Source: Klenkia brasiliensis (lineage in GTDB: Bacteria > Actinomycetota > Actinomycetes > Mycobacteriales > Geodermatophilaceae). From it: a stretch of DNA of 64,000 nt. Below the pieces are notes generated by a model. The model had not been told where the DNA came from, did no database searches, and saw only the letters and a list, made by a program, of their open reading frames with translations. Position 1 is the first letter of the stretch. Every line of letters starts with the position of its first letter. The stretch lies in assembly GCF_900100695.1 (NCBI RefSeq), contig NZ_FNCF01000001.1, positions 526,060 to 590,059 of the forward strand. The letters are read 5' to 3'. The position numbers were made by a program, and so were the translations under genes. Shown piece by piece: positions 51,501-59,079 of the stretch.

Positions 51501-52946
51501 GTGCCCCGGTTCCCCCGTCTGTCCGCCCGCCGGCTCGATGCCCGCCTGCAGGCCCGGGTGGGCCGGCTGCCCGCCACCCGGCTGGACGGCGGGCTGCGCC
51601 GGCTGTCCGAGGCCGCCGACCACGGCAAGCTCTGGCTGGGGGTCGGTGCGGCCCTCGGCGCGAAGGCGGGGGCGCCGCGGCGGGCGGCGGTGCGCGGGGT
51701 CGGCTCGCTGCTGGTGTCCAGCGCGCTGGTGAACGTCGTCCTCAAGCCGGTCTTCGGCCGGGTGCGGCCCGACCCGCGCGGGCTGGCCCCCGGCCGCTCG
51801 CTGGACCGGTCGCTGGACACGCTGTCCTTCCCCAGCGGGCACTCGGCGTCCGCGGCGGCGTTCGCCACCGGGGTGGCGCTGGAGAGCCCGTGGGCCGGTG
51901 CCCTGGTCGCGCCGGTGGCGCTGGGCGTGGGCTACTCCCGGGTGCACGTGGGCGTGCACTACCCCGGCGACGTGCTGGCCGGCATGGCGGTCGGCGGCGC
52001 CGTGGCGCTGGCCACCCGGCACTGGTGGCCGGTGCGGCCGAGCACGCCGGCGAAGGTGCGCGACACCGAGCGGGCGCCGGCGCTGCCCCGCGGCGAGGGC
52101 CTGGTGGTCGCGGTCAACCCGCGGTCGGGCCGGTCGGACTACGACCCCTCGGCCGACATCACCGCGATGCTGCCGGCGGCGCGGGTCGTCGAGGTCGACG
52201 AGGAGCACTCGGTGACCGACGTGCTCACCGAGGCCGTGCGCTCCGGCGCGCTGGCGCTGGGCGTGGCCGGCGGCGACGGGTCGGTGGCGGCCGCGGCGGC
52301 GGTCGCCCTGGAGCACGGCCTGCCGCTGGCGGTGCTGCCGGCCGGCACGCTCAACCACTTCGCCCGCGACGTCGGCGTGGCCACCCCCGGGGAGGCCGCC
52401 GCAGCCGTCGAGGCCGGCGACGGCGTGGTCGTGGACGTCGCCGCGGTCAACGGCACCCCGTTCCTGAACACCGCGAGCATCGGCAGCTACCCGGAGATGG
52501 TGCGCCGGCGCGACCGGCTGTCCGGGCGGCTGGGCAAGTGGCTGGCGCTGGCGGTGGCGACCGGGCAGGTGCTGCGGGACGGCCGGCCGGTGGAGCTGGA
52601 CCTGGACGGGCGCCGGGTGAGCGCCTGGATCCTGTTCGTCGGCAACGGCGTCTACACCCCGCGGGGGCTGTCCCCGGCCTGGCGGCCCTCGCTGGAGGAC
52701 GGGCTGCTCGACGTGCAGTACCTGCGCGCGGACCTGCGGTTCGGCCGCACCCGCGCGGTGCTGGCCACGGTCCTGGGGGCCAGCGAGCACTCGAGGTCCT
52801 ACGCCCAGTTCCAGGTGCAGCGGCTGCGCGTGGTGTCGCTGTCCGGGCCGCAGCCGGTCGCGTACGACGGCGAGACCGGCGAGGCGGCCACGGAGTTCGT
52901 GTTCACCAAGCGGCAGCGGCTGGTGGTCTACCGCTCGGCGGCGTGA
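51501..52946 (+). CDS. PAP2 phosphatase - diacylglycerol kinase fusion
   Basis: 481 residues from GTG 51501. Residues 1-185 form a PAP2 phosphatase with the three signature motifs: KPVFGRVRP, SFPSGHSAS and SRVHVGVHYPGD. Residues 190-481 form a lipid-kinase catalytic domain (VVAVNPRSGRSDYDP; GVAGGDGSVAAAAAVA; NTASIGSYPEMVRRRDRLSG). One half removes a phosphate from a lipid and the other can add one, so the pair may recycle phosphatidate or undecaprenyl/isoprenoid lipid phosphates. Location is the inner membrane. The end overlaps the convergent membrane-protein gene by 19 bases. Confidence 0.88.
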   Translation: MPRFPRLSARRLDARLQARVGRLPATRLDGGLRRLSEAADHGKLWLGVGAALGAKAGAPRRAAVRGVGSLLVSSALVNVVLKPVFGRVRPDPRGLAPGRSLDRSLDTLSFPSGHSASAAAFATGVALESPWAGALVAPVALGVGYSRVHVGVHYPGDVLAGMAVGGAVALATRHWWPVRPSTPAKVRDTERAPALPRGEGLVVAVNPRSGRSDYDPSADITAMLPAARVVEVDEEHSVTDVLTEAVRSGALALGVAGGDGSVAAAAAVALEHGLPLAVLPAGTLNHFARDVGVATPGEAAAAVEAGDGVVVDVAAVNGTPFLNTASIGSYPEMVRRRDRLSGRLGKWLALAVATGQVLRDGRPVELDLDGRRVSAWILFVGNGVYTPRGLSPAWRPSLEDGLLDVQYLRADLRFGRTRAVLATVLGASEHSRSYAQFQVQRLRVVSLSGPQPVAYDGETGEAATEFVFTKRQRLVVYRSAA

Positions 52947-53602
52947 CGGGACCGCCCGGGCAGCCGCCGGACGACGACGGCCAGCACGCCGAGGGCGGCC
53001 AGCGCCTCCCCCAGCTCCTCGACGAAGGTGGCGGCGGCGTCGGGCAGCGGTGAGGGGTCCAGCCCGGCGACCAGCCCGGTGAGCTGGTCCAGGCCGAGCG
53101 CCGCGAGGGCGTAGACCGCCAGCGCAAGGACCACGGCGCGCGCGCCGGGCACGCCCCACGCCCGGCCGAGGCGGGCCAGCAGCGGCAGGCCGACGACGGT
53201 GGCCACGGTGCCGACCAGGAGGGTCAGGCCGCGCCCGTCCACGCCCTCCATGACCGAGTGCGCGCTCACCAGCTTGGCGAACACCAGGCCGACCCCGATC
53301 AGCGAGACCGCGGCCCACCACAGCCGGCGGAGCCCCGCGCTGCGCGCGGCCACCCGGACGGCGACCACGGTGGCGGCCAGGAACAGGGAGGTGGTGAACA
53401 GCCGCGGCAGCCCGCCGATCGCGTCCAGGTCGAACAGCCACTCGTGCCGGCCCAGGGCGCACGTCCCGCGGGTGCACTGCCAGCGGACCACGAACCCCAG
53501 CCCGAACAGGCCCAGGGCCAGGCCGGCCAGCGCCCACACCCAGGTGTCGTCCCGCACCCTGGTCGTGGTCACCGGTCGAGTGTGGACGCCGATTGTTGCC
53601 AT
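52928..53602 (-). CDS. Membrane protein of unknown function, family member A
   Basis: 224 residues from ATG 53602. About five to six membrane segments, the first at WVWALAGLALGLFGLGFVV. An extracytoplasmic loop has QCTRGTCALGRHEWLFDLDA followed by IGGLPRLFTTSLFLAA. A later segment reads LVFAKLVSAHSVMEG, and the end AATFVEELGEALAALGVLAV. The pattern LPRL...WW...K-x2-S-x-HSV-x-E...EELGE-x-L recurs in the genes at 55345 and 57483. Two Cys (C-x4-C) are shared with member B. Not recognised as any named family. Confidence 0.72.
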   Translation of the reverse strand: MATIGVHTRPVTTTRVRDDTWVWALAGLALGLFGLGFVVRWQCTRGTCALGRHEWLFDLDAIGGLPRLFTTSLFLAATVVAVRVAARSAGLRRLWWAAVSLIGVGLVFAKLVSAHSVMEGVDGRGLTLLVGTVATVVGLPLLARLGRAWGVPGARAVVLALAVYALAALGLDQLTGLVAGLDPSPLPDAAATFVEELGEALAALGVLAVVVRRLPGRSRHAAER

Positions 53603-53719
53603 CAGCTGCCAGCTCTCCGGAGGCGGGCCGGGACGGTGGTCACTACGGTCCTCGGGAGGGTTGCCGACCGGTCCGACCGGGCAGGCACCGCACCGACGCC
53701 GTCGATGGAAGAGGTCCCC

Positions 53720-54310
53720 ATGCTGGTCCGCCGGATCGCCCGCCCGTTGCTCGCCTCGTCGTTCGTGTACGGGGGGATCGACACCCTGCGCAACCCCGGG
53801 AGCCGGGTGCCCGGCGCCCGGCCGGTCGTCGAGCAGATCGCCAAGACCGCCGACGAGCAGCTGCCCGTCGAGGTGCCCCGCGACGTGGAGCAGTGGGTCA
53901 AGATCGACGCCGGCGTGAAGGTGGGCGCCGGCATCCTGTTCGCCCTGGGCAAGTTCCCCCGCCTGTCGGCCCTGGCGCTGGCCGGGTCGATCGTGCCCAC
54001 CACGCTGGCCGGGCACCGGTTCTGGGAGGACAGCGACGACGAGAAGAAGTTCAGCAACCAGGCGCACTTCCTGAAGAACGCCGGGCTGCTGGGCGGGCTG
54101 CTCATCGCCGCGGTCGACACCGAGGGCAAGCCGTCGGCCGGCTGGCGGGTGCGCCGCGCGTCCGACACCGCGATCGCCAAGGCCGAGGCCAAGTTCGAGA
54201 AGGCCCAGAAGAAGGCCGAGAAGGCGCAGAAGAAGGCTTCCCGCGGCCGCACCCAGCGCAAGCTGAAGAAGCAGGCCAAGAAGGTCGGCAAGGAGATCGG
54301 GCTCTCGTGA
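53720..54310 (+). CDS. DoxX-family membrane protein with lysine-rich tail
   Basis: 196 residues from ATG 53720 behind GAAGAGG. Four membrane helices of the DoxX type (IARPLLASSFVYGGIDTLRN; LGKFPRLSALALAGSIVPTT; AGLLGGLLIAAVDTEGKPSA). The last 50 residues are Lys/Ala/Glu/Gln-rich, with FEKAQKKAEKAQKKASRGR and KLKKQAKKVGKEIG, predicted as a charged cytosolic helix. DoxX proteins act in redox homeostasis in mycobacteria; the basic tail is not part of the core fold and could bind nucleic acid or acidic lipid. The stop overlaps the PHP gene start (GTGA). Confidence 0.82.
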   Translation: MLVRRIARPLLASSFVYGGIDTLRNPGSRVPGARPVVEQIAKTADEQLPVEVPRDVEQWVKIDAGVKVGAGILFALGKFPRLSALALAGSIVPTTLAGHRFWEDSDDEKKFSNQAHFLKNAGLLGGLLIAAVDTEGKPSAGWRVRRASDTAIAKAEAKFEKAQKKAEKAQKKASRGRTQRKLKKQAKKVGKEIGLS

Positions 54311-55335
54311 CCCCGGCGGACGCGCTCCGGAGGATCGCCTTCCTCCTGGAGCGCGCCCGCGAGCCCACGTACCGGGTGTCGGCCTTCCGCACCGCGGCGC
54401 ACGTCGTGGATGGCCTGTCCGACACCGAGCTGGACCGGCGGATCCGCACCCGCACGCTGACCGACCTCAAGGGGATCGGGGCGAAGACCGCGGCGGTGGT
54501 GCTGCAGGCGCACGCCGGCGAGGAGCCGGACTACCTGGCCGACCTCAAGGCCCAGCACCCGCCGGTCGAGCTCGAGGGCGCGGCCGGGGAGCTGCGCCGG
54601 GCGCTGCGGGGGGACCTGCACACGCACTCGGAGTGGTCCGACGGCGGCAGCCCGATCCGCGAGATGGCGCTGGCCGCGATGGGCATCGGGCACGAGTACC
54701 TGGCGCTGACCGACCACTCCCCCCGGCTGACGGTGGCCAACGGCCTGTCGGCCGAGCGGCTGGCGCGGCAGCTGGACGTCGTCGCCGAGCTCAACGAGGA
54801 GCTGGCGCCCTTCCGCATCCTCACCGGCATCGAGTGCGACATCAACGCCGACGGGTCGCTCGACCAGACCGACGAGCTGCTGGCACGGGTGGACGTGGTG
54901 GTGGCCAGCGTGCACTCCGACCTGCGCGCGCCGGCGTCGGAGATGACGCCGCGGATGCTCGCCGCGGTGGCCAACCCGCACACCGACGTCCTGGGGCACT
55001 GCACCGGCCGGCTGCTGGTGGAGCGCACCCAGCGCGGCGGCAAGCAGCAGAAGCCGCGGCCGGAGAGCGCCTTCGACGCCGAAGCGGTGTTCCGCGCCTG
55101 CGTCGAGCACGGCACCGCCGTGGAGATCAACTCCCGCCCCGAGCGGCTGGACCCGCCATCCCGGCTGCTGGCGCTGGCCGCGGAGCTGGGCTGCGAGTTC
55201 TCCATCGACACCGACGCGCACGCCCCGGGTCAGCTGGACTGGCAGGCCGCCGGGTGCGAGCGGGCGGCGGCGGCCGGCATCACCGCCGACCGGGTCGTCA
55301 ACACCCGCACCGCCGAGGAGCTGCTGACGCGCTGA
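54307..55335 (+). CDS. PHP-domain metal-dependent phosphoesterase with HhH region
   Basis: 342 residues from GTG 54307. Residues 1-95 resemble the polymerase-X N-terminal and helix-hairpin-helix region (LLERAREPTYRVSAFRTAAH; LTDLKGIGAKTAAVVLQAHA). The PHP domain (about 98-335) has the metal motifs GDLHTHSEWSDGG, ALTDHSP, GIECDINADGS, VVASVHSDLR, LGHCTGR, VEINSRP and SIDTDAHAP. This is the histidinol-phosphatase/PolX-type PHP without a polymerase domain. A DNA-end or nucleotide phosphoesterase role is inferred from the HhH region. Confidence 0.88.
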   Translation: MTPADALRRIAFLLERAREPTYRVSAFRTAAHVVDGLSDTELDRRIRTRTLTDLKGIGAKTAAVVLQAHAGEEPDYLADLKAQHPPVELEGAAGELRRALRGDLHTHSEWSDGGSPIREMALAAMGIGHEYLALTDHSPRLTVANGLSAERLARQLDVVAELNEELAPFRILTGIECDINADGSLDQTDELLARVDVVVASVHSDLRAPASEMTPRMLAAVANPHTDVLGHCTGRLLVERTQRGGKQQKPRPESAFDAEAVFRACVEHGTAVEINSRPERLDPPSRLLALAAELGCEFSIDTDAHAPGQLDWQAAGCERAAAAGITADRVVNTRTAEELLTR

Positions 55336-55344
55336 GGCCGGGGC

Positions 55345-56046
55345 TCAGGCGCGGCGGGAGACCTCGCGGGCCTGGGCGGCGACGGCGGCGAGCAGGCCGA
55401 CGGCGGACAGGCCCTCCGCGGTCTCCTCGACCCAGCTGGCCAGGTCGCCGGGCAGCGTGCCCGCGCCGGCCAGCACGACCGACACCGCGGCGAGGCCGAC
55501 GGAGGCGAGCGCGTAGAGGGCCAGCCAGGTCACCACGGCCACCCGGGTGCCGCGCCGGACCCACCGGCCGCTGACCACGGCCACGGCCAGCCCGGCGAGG
55601 CTGACGACGAGGAAGACGAGCTGGGCGTCGGGCAGCCGGTCCTCCAGCACGGAGTGCAGCGAGGTCAGCTTGGCCGCGGCGAGCACGCTCGCGCCCAGGC
55701 CGAGCACGGCCCACCAGATGCCGGCCCCGTGCCGGCCGGCCCGCAGCACCGCCCACCAGCAGCACAGCGCGACGACGGCGAGCACCGAGGTGACCAGCAG
55801 CCGGGGCACCGAGCCCAGCGCGTCGAGGTCCAGCCGGGCGGTCCAGGGGGCGCAGGTGGTCGCGCGGCAGGTGAGCCGGGTGACCAGGCCGACGGTCTCG
55901 GCGAGGACGACGAGGCCGGCCAGCACCGCGGTCGCGGCAGCCGACCGGCGCAGCGGCAGGACGAGGGCCGCGCGCACCAGCTCCGCCAGCGGCTCCGCGG
56001 TGGCGGTGCCGGTCAGCGGGGGGCGGACGTCCTCGGTGGTGGCCAC
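55345..56046 (-). CDS. Membrane protein of unknown function, family member B
   Basis: 233 residues from GTG 56046. Same layout as the proteins at 52928 and 57483: N-terminal helix (AAATAVLAGLVVLAETVGLV), Cys-pair loop LTCRATTCAPWTARLDLDAL then GSVPRLLVTSVLAVVALCCW, IWWAVLGLGASVLAAAKLTS followed by LHSVLEDR, and C-terminal WVEETAEGLSAVGLLAAVAA. It lies between the PHP phosphoesterase (convergent) and the UDP-sugar dehydrogenase (same strand, 75 bases away), and may be co-transcribed with the latter. Confidence 0.72.
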   Translation of the reverse strand: MATTEDVRPPLTGTATAEPLAELVRAALVLPLRRSAAATAVLAGLVVLAETVGLVTRLTCRATTCAPWTARLDLDALGSVPRLLVTSVLAVVALCCWWAVLRAGRHGAGIWWAVLGLGASVLAAAKLTSLHSVLEDRLPDAQLVFLVVSLAGLAVAVVSGRWVRRGTRVAVVTWLALYALASVGLAAVSVVLAGAGTLPGDLASWVEETAEGLSAVGLLAAVAAQAREVSRRA

Positions 56047-56121
56047 CTCCCGGTGGTCGGCACGGCGGCACCCCGCCCGGAGGGTGCGGGGCCGAGGACT
56101 CCCCCGCCGGGGTGAGCGCGG

Positions 56122-57441
56122 TCAGCCGGCGCGGCGGCCCAGGGCGCGGTAGGACCAGCCGGCCGCGGTCCACGCGTCGCGGTCGAGGGCCTGCCGGCCA
56201 TCCAGCACCGCCCTGCGGGCCACCACCTGCCCGAACGCGACCGGGTCCAGCTCCCGGAACTGCTTCCACTCCGTCAGCACCAGCACCGCGTCGGCCCGGG
56301 CCGCGGCCTCCTCGGCGGAGTCCACCACGTCCAGCTGCGGCCACGACCGGCGGATGTTGTCCCCCGCCGCCGGGTCGGTCACCCGCACCGTGGCGCCCTG
56401 CAGCTGCAGCTGGGCGGCCACGTTGAGCGCCGGGGAGTCCCGGATGTCGTCGGAGTCGGGCTTGAACGCCGCCCCCAGCACCGCGATCCGCTTGCCCAGC
56501 AACGACCCGTCGCAGACCTCCCGCGCCAGCTCCACCATCCGGATCCGGCGGCGCATGTTGATGTTGTCCACCTCCCGCAGGAACGTCAGCGCCTGGTCCG
56601 CACCCAGCTCCCCGGCCCGCGCCATGAACGCCCGGATGTCCTTGGGCAGACAGCCCCCGCCGAACCCCAGCCCCGCGTTGAGGAACTTGCGGCCGATCCG
56701 GTCGTCGTAGCCGATCGCGTCCGCCAACTGCTTCACGTCGGCACCCGTGGCCTCGCACAGCTCGGCCATCGCGTTGATGAAGGAGATCTTGGTGGCCAGG
56801 AACGAGTTCGCCGCGGTCTTCACCATCTCCGCCGTCGCGTAGTCGGTGACCACCTGCGGGGTCCCGTCGGCCACGATCGCGGCGTACACCTCGTCCAGCA
56901 GCGCCCGCGCGGTGTCGCCGTCGGCGCCCGCGGGCAGGCCGTAGACCAACCGGTCTGGGTGCAGGGTGTCGGCCACCGCGAACCCCTCGCGCAGGAACTC
57001 CGGGTTCCACGCCAGCAACGCCCCGGGCACCTTGCCGGTCACCAGGTCCGCCAGCCGCGCCGCCGTCCCCACCGGCACCGTGGACTTGCCCACCACCAGC
57101 TCACCGGGGGCCAGCACCTCCAGCAACGACTCGGTCGCGGACTCCACGTAGCGCAGGTCCGCGGCGTACTCCCCGCGCTTCTGCGGCGTGCCCACGCACA
57201 CGAAGTGCACCTGCGACCCCGCCGCGTCCGCCATCGACGAGGAGAACCGCAACCGGCCAGACGCCAACGACGAGCTCAGCAGCTCGTCGAACCCCGGCTC
57301 GTGGAACGGCGCCCGCCCCGAGGCCAGCAACTCGGCCTTGGGGACGTCGACCTCGATCCCGACGACGTCGTGGCCCAGCTGCGCCATCGACGCCGCGTGC
57401 ACCGCACCCAGGTACCCGCACCCGATCACCGAGATCTTCAT
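56122..57441 (-). CDS. ugd: UDP-glucose/GDP-mannose dehydrogenase family enzyme (UDP-glucose 6-dehydrogenase)
   Basis: 439 residues. NAD-binding VIGCGYLGAVHAASMAQLG, FVCVGTP, catalytic Cys264 in GFGGGCLPKDIRAF, central-domain YATAEMVKTAANSFLATKIS, and the C-terminal UDP-binding domain IAVLGAAFKPDSDDIRDSPA. The F-x-G-G-x-C-L-P-K-D motif and length fit UDP-glucose 6-dehydrogenase, giving UDP-glucuronate by NAD-dependent four-electron oxidation for surface polysaccharide. It sits among cytidylyltransferase, Wzz-like and ligase genes. Confidence 0.92.
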   Translation of the reverse strand: MKISVIGCGYLGAVHAASMAQLGHDVVGIEVDVPKAELLASGRAPFHEPGFDELLSSSLASGRLRFSSSMADAAGSQVHFVCVGTPQKRGEYAADLRYVESATESLLEVLAPGELVVGKSTVPVGTAARLADLVTGKVPGALLAWNPEFLREGFAVADTLHPDRLVYGLPAGADGDTARALLDEVYAAIVADGTPQVVTDYATAEMVKTAANSFLATKISFINAMAELCEATGADVKQLADAIGYDDRIGRKFLNAGLGFGGGCLPKDIRAFMARAGELGADQALTFLREVDNINMRRRIRMVELAREVCDGSLLGKRIAVLGAAFKPDSDDIRDSPALNVAAQLQLQGATVRVTDPAAGDNIRRSWPQLDVVDSAEEAAARADAVLVLTEWKQFRELDPVAFGQVVARRAVLDGRQALDRDAWTAAGWSYRALGRRAG

Positions 57442-57482
57442 GATGTCCCCACCCGTCGACGGACCGTCGGGGACCGATCCTG

Positions 57483-58226
57483 TCAGGCGCCCGGCACCCG
57501 CCGGTCCGGTGCGGGGCTCCCGATGTCGTCCGTGCGACGCAGCTCACGCCCGGCCGGGAAGACCAGGCGGGGGGCACAGCCGACCAGGACGGCGACCAGC
57601 ACCCCGAGCGCGGTCAGCGCCTCGGCGCTCTCCTCGACCAGGACGAAGCCGGCGGTCAGCGCGCTGCCGTGGCCCCACGCGGCCTCGGCCAGCGCCGACG
57701 GGATCGTCAGCCCGCCGGCGGCGACGCCGTAGGCGGCCAGCCAGCGCAGCACCCGGCGCCGGTCGCGGCGCTCCTCCCGGCTCAGCCAGAACAGCCCGGT
57801 GAGGACGACGACGCCGACCACCGCCGAGCCGACGAGCGTGCGCAGCGGGTGGGTGTAGCCGTCGACGGCCTCCAGCACCGCCTTGTGCACCGTGCTGCCG
57901 GCCTTGACCACCGCGGCGAGCGCGCACAGCAGGGCGACGGCGGTCCACCAGGAGCGCCGCCGGGGCAGCCGGGCGGCACCGGCCGCCGCCGCGACGGCCG
58001 CCAGCACGAACACCGTCGCGATCAGCAGCCGCGGCAGCGAGAACGGCAGCTCCATCGACAGCGGGTGGCTGATGCTGCGCGGGGCGCCGAGCACGCGCAG
58101 GCCGAAGCCCAGCAGCTCGGCACCGACCAGCAGCAGCGCGGCCACCCGCGCCCACGGCGGCACCGGGACCCGCCAGCGGGCCGCGGCCGCCGCGGGCCGC
58201 GAGGTGTGAAGCAGGCTCCCGGTCAC
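57483..58226 (-). CDS. Membrane protein of unknown function, family member C
   Basis: 247 residues from GTG 58226. First helix VAALLLVGAELLGFGLRVL. The family signature appears as MELPFSLPRLLIATVFVLAA, SWWTAVALLCALAAVVKAGS then TVHKAVLEAVDG, and ends LVEESAEALTALGVLVAVLV. It lacks the Cys pair of members A and B, and is more Arg-rich at the end. It lies 41 bases from the UDP-sugar dehydrogenase on the same strand and 80 bases after the cytidylyltransferase. Confidence 0.72.
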   Translation of the reverse strand: MTGSLLHTSRPAAAAARWRVPVPPWARVAALLLVGAELLGFGLRVLGAPRSISHPLSMELPFSLPRLLIATVFVLAAVAAAAGAARLPRRRSWWTAVALLCALAAVVKAGSTVHKAVLEAVDGYTHPLRTLVGSAVVGVVVLTGLFWLSREERRDRRRVLRWLAAYGVAAGGLTIPSALAEAAWGHGSALTAGFVLVEESAEALTALGVLVAVLVGCAPRLVFPAGRELRRTDDIGSPAPDRRVPGA

Positions 58227-58255
58227 CGGGACTGCCTACCGGGCCAGGACACCCC

Positions 58256-58282
58256 GTGCACGCAGGCTCACCGTGCGTGCAC
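58256..58282. terminator. Hairpin between cytidylyltransferase and membrane protein C
   Basis: Nine-bp arms GTGCACGCA/TGCGTGCAC around a nine-base loop, 25 bases past the cytidylyltransferase stop on the minus strand. It may terminate that transcript or act as an operator for the next gene. Confidence 0.45.
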
Positions 58283-58306
58283 CCGTGTGGGTGACCGGTC
58301 CGTCGC

Positions 58307-58768
58307 TCAGGAGGTGAGGGCGCGCGCGACCCGGCCGACCGGCTCCGGGGCGTCGATCGCGTCCAGGGCCCGCCGCAGGATCGTGCTGGAGGTGTGCATC
58401 GTGTAGGGGAAGTAGTGCACCCGGACCCCGACCGCGGCGAAGTCGGCCTCGAGCCGGTCGCCCTTCTCGGTGCCGCGCCAGTCGTCGCCCTTGAAGATCA
58501 CGTCGAACCCGCCGACCTGCCGCCAGGTCTCGACCTTGTCCGGGACGACCTCGGCGTGCACCTGGTCGACGAACCGCAGCGCGCCCACGATCTCCATGCG
58601 CTCGGCGAGCGGGATCACCGGCAGCCGGCCCTTGGTCTGCTCCAGCACCTCGTCGGCGACGACCCCGGCGATGAGGTGGTCGCAGTGCTCGGCGGCGTGC
58701 CGCAGCACGTTCAGGTGACCGATGTGGAAGAGGTCGTAGGCGCCGGGCGCGTACCCGATGACGGGCAA
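58307..58768 (-). CDS. Cytidylyltransferase-like protein (TagD type)
   Basis: 153 residues. The start is TTG 58768, because GGAGG lies four to nine bases upstream and the sequence begins directly with the nucleotide-binding fold LPVIGYAPGAYDLFHIGH (HxGH at His15 and His18). GFDVIFKGDDWRGTEKG binds the nucleotide. The last motif, YTMHTSSTILRR, matches the R-T-x-G-I-S-T-T region of glycerol-3-phosphate and ethanolamine-phosphate cytidylyltransferases. It probably activates an alcohol phosphate as a CDP derivative for a wall or capsule polymer; the alcohol is not readable. Confidence 0.85.
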   Translation of the reverse strand: MPVIGYAPGAYDLFHIGHLNVLRHAAEHCDHLIAGVVADEVLEQTKGRLPVIPLAERMEIVGALRFVDQVHAEVVPDKVETWRQVGGFDVIFKGDDWRGTEKGDRLEADFAAVGVRVHYFPYTMHTSSTILRRALDAIDAPEPVGRVARALTS

Positions 58769-59079
58769 GGGATCCTCCAGGGCTTCAGGTGGAGCGAGGG
58801 ACAGCGTAGGCGACGGCGACCACTCTGCGTAGTGCTCGGCGCGGCCGCTCGACAGCTCACCCGGAAGAGTTGGCTGATCACAGCGGGGGTGTCGTCACGG
58901 GACGACCACCGAGAGTGATGCGGAGTCTGGCACCATCGACGCGGGCGCGGGGAGTCCTCTCCCCCGATCGGGTGGCCGGCTCCTGCTCCAGGGGGTCCAC
59001 GGGCGGCTTCCCGCCGTAGGTTCCTGCACCGGACGTGGCCGTTGGGTCACGGGGAGTCGATCGTCACGGAGGACCGAGG
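58769..59079. other. Intergenic region before the exopolysaccharide genes
   Basis: 311 bases without a gene. It separates divergent transcripts. TAGGTT at 59017-59022 on the plus strand is a possible -10 for the Wzz-like gene. CGGGCGG/CCGCCG near 59000-59015 can form a small hairpin. I see no repeat or other recognisable site. Confidence 0.5.
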
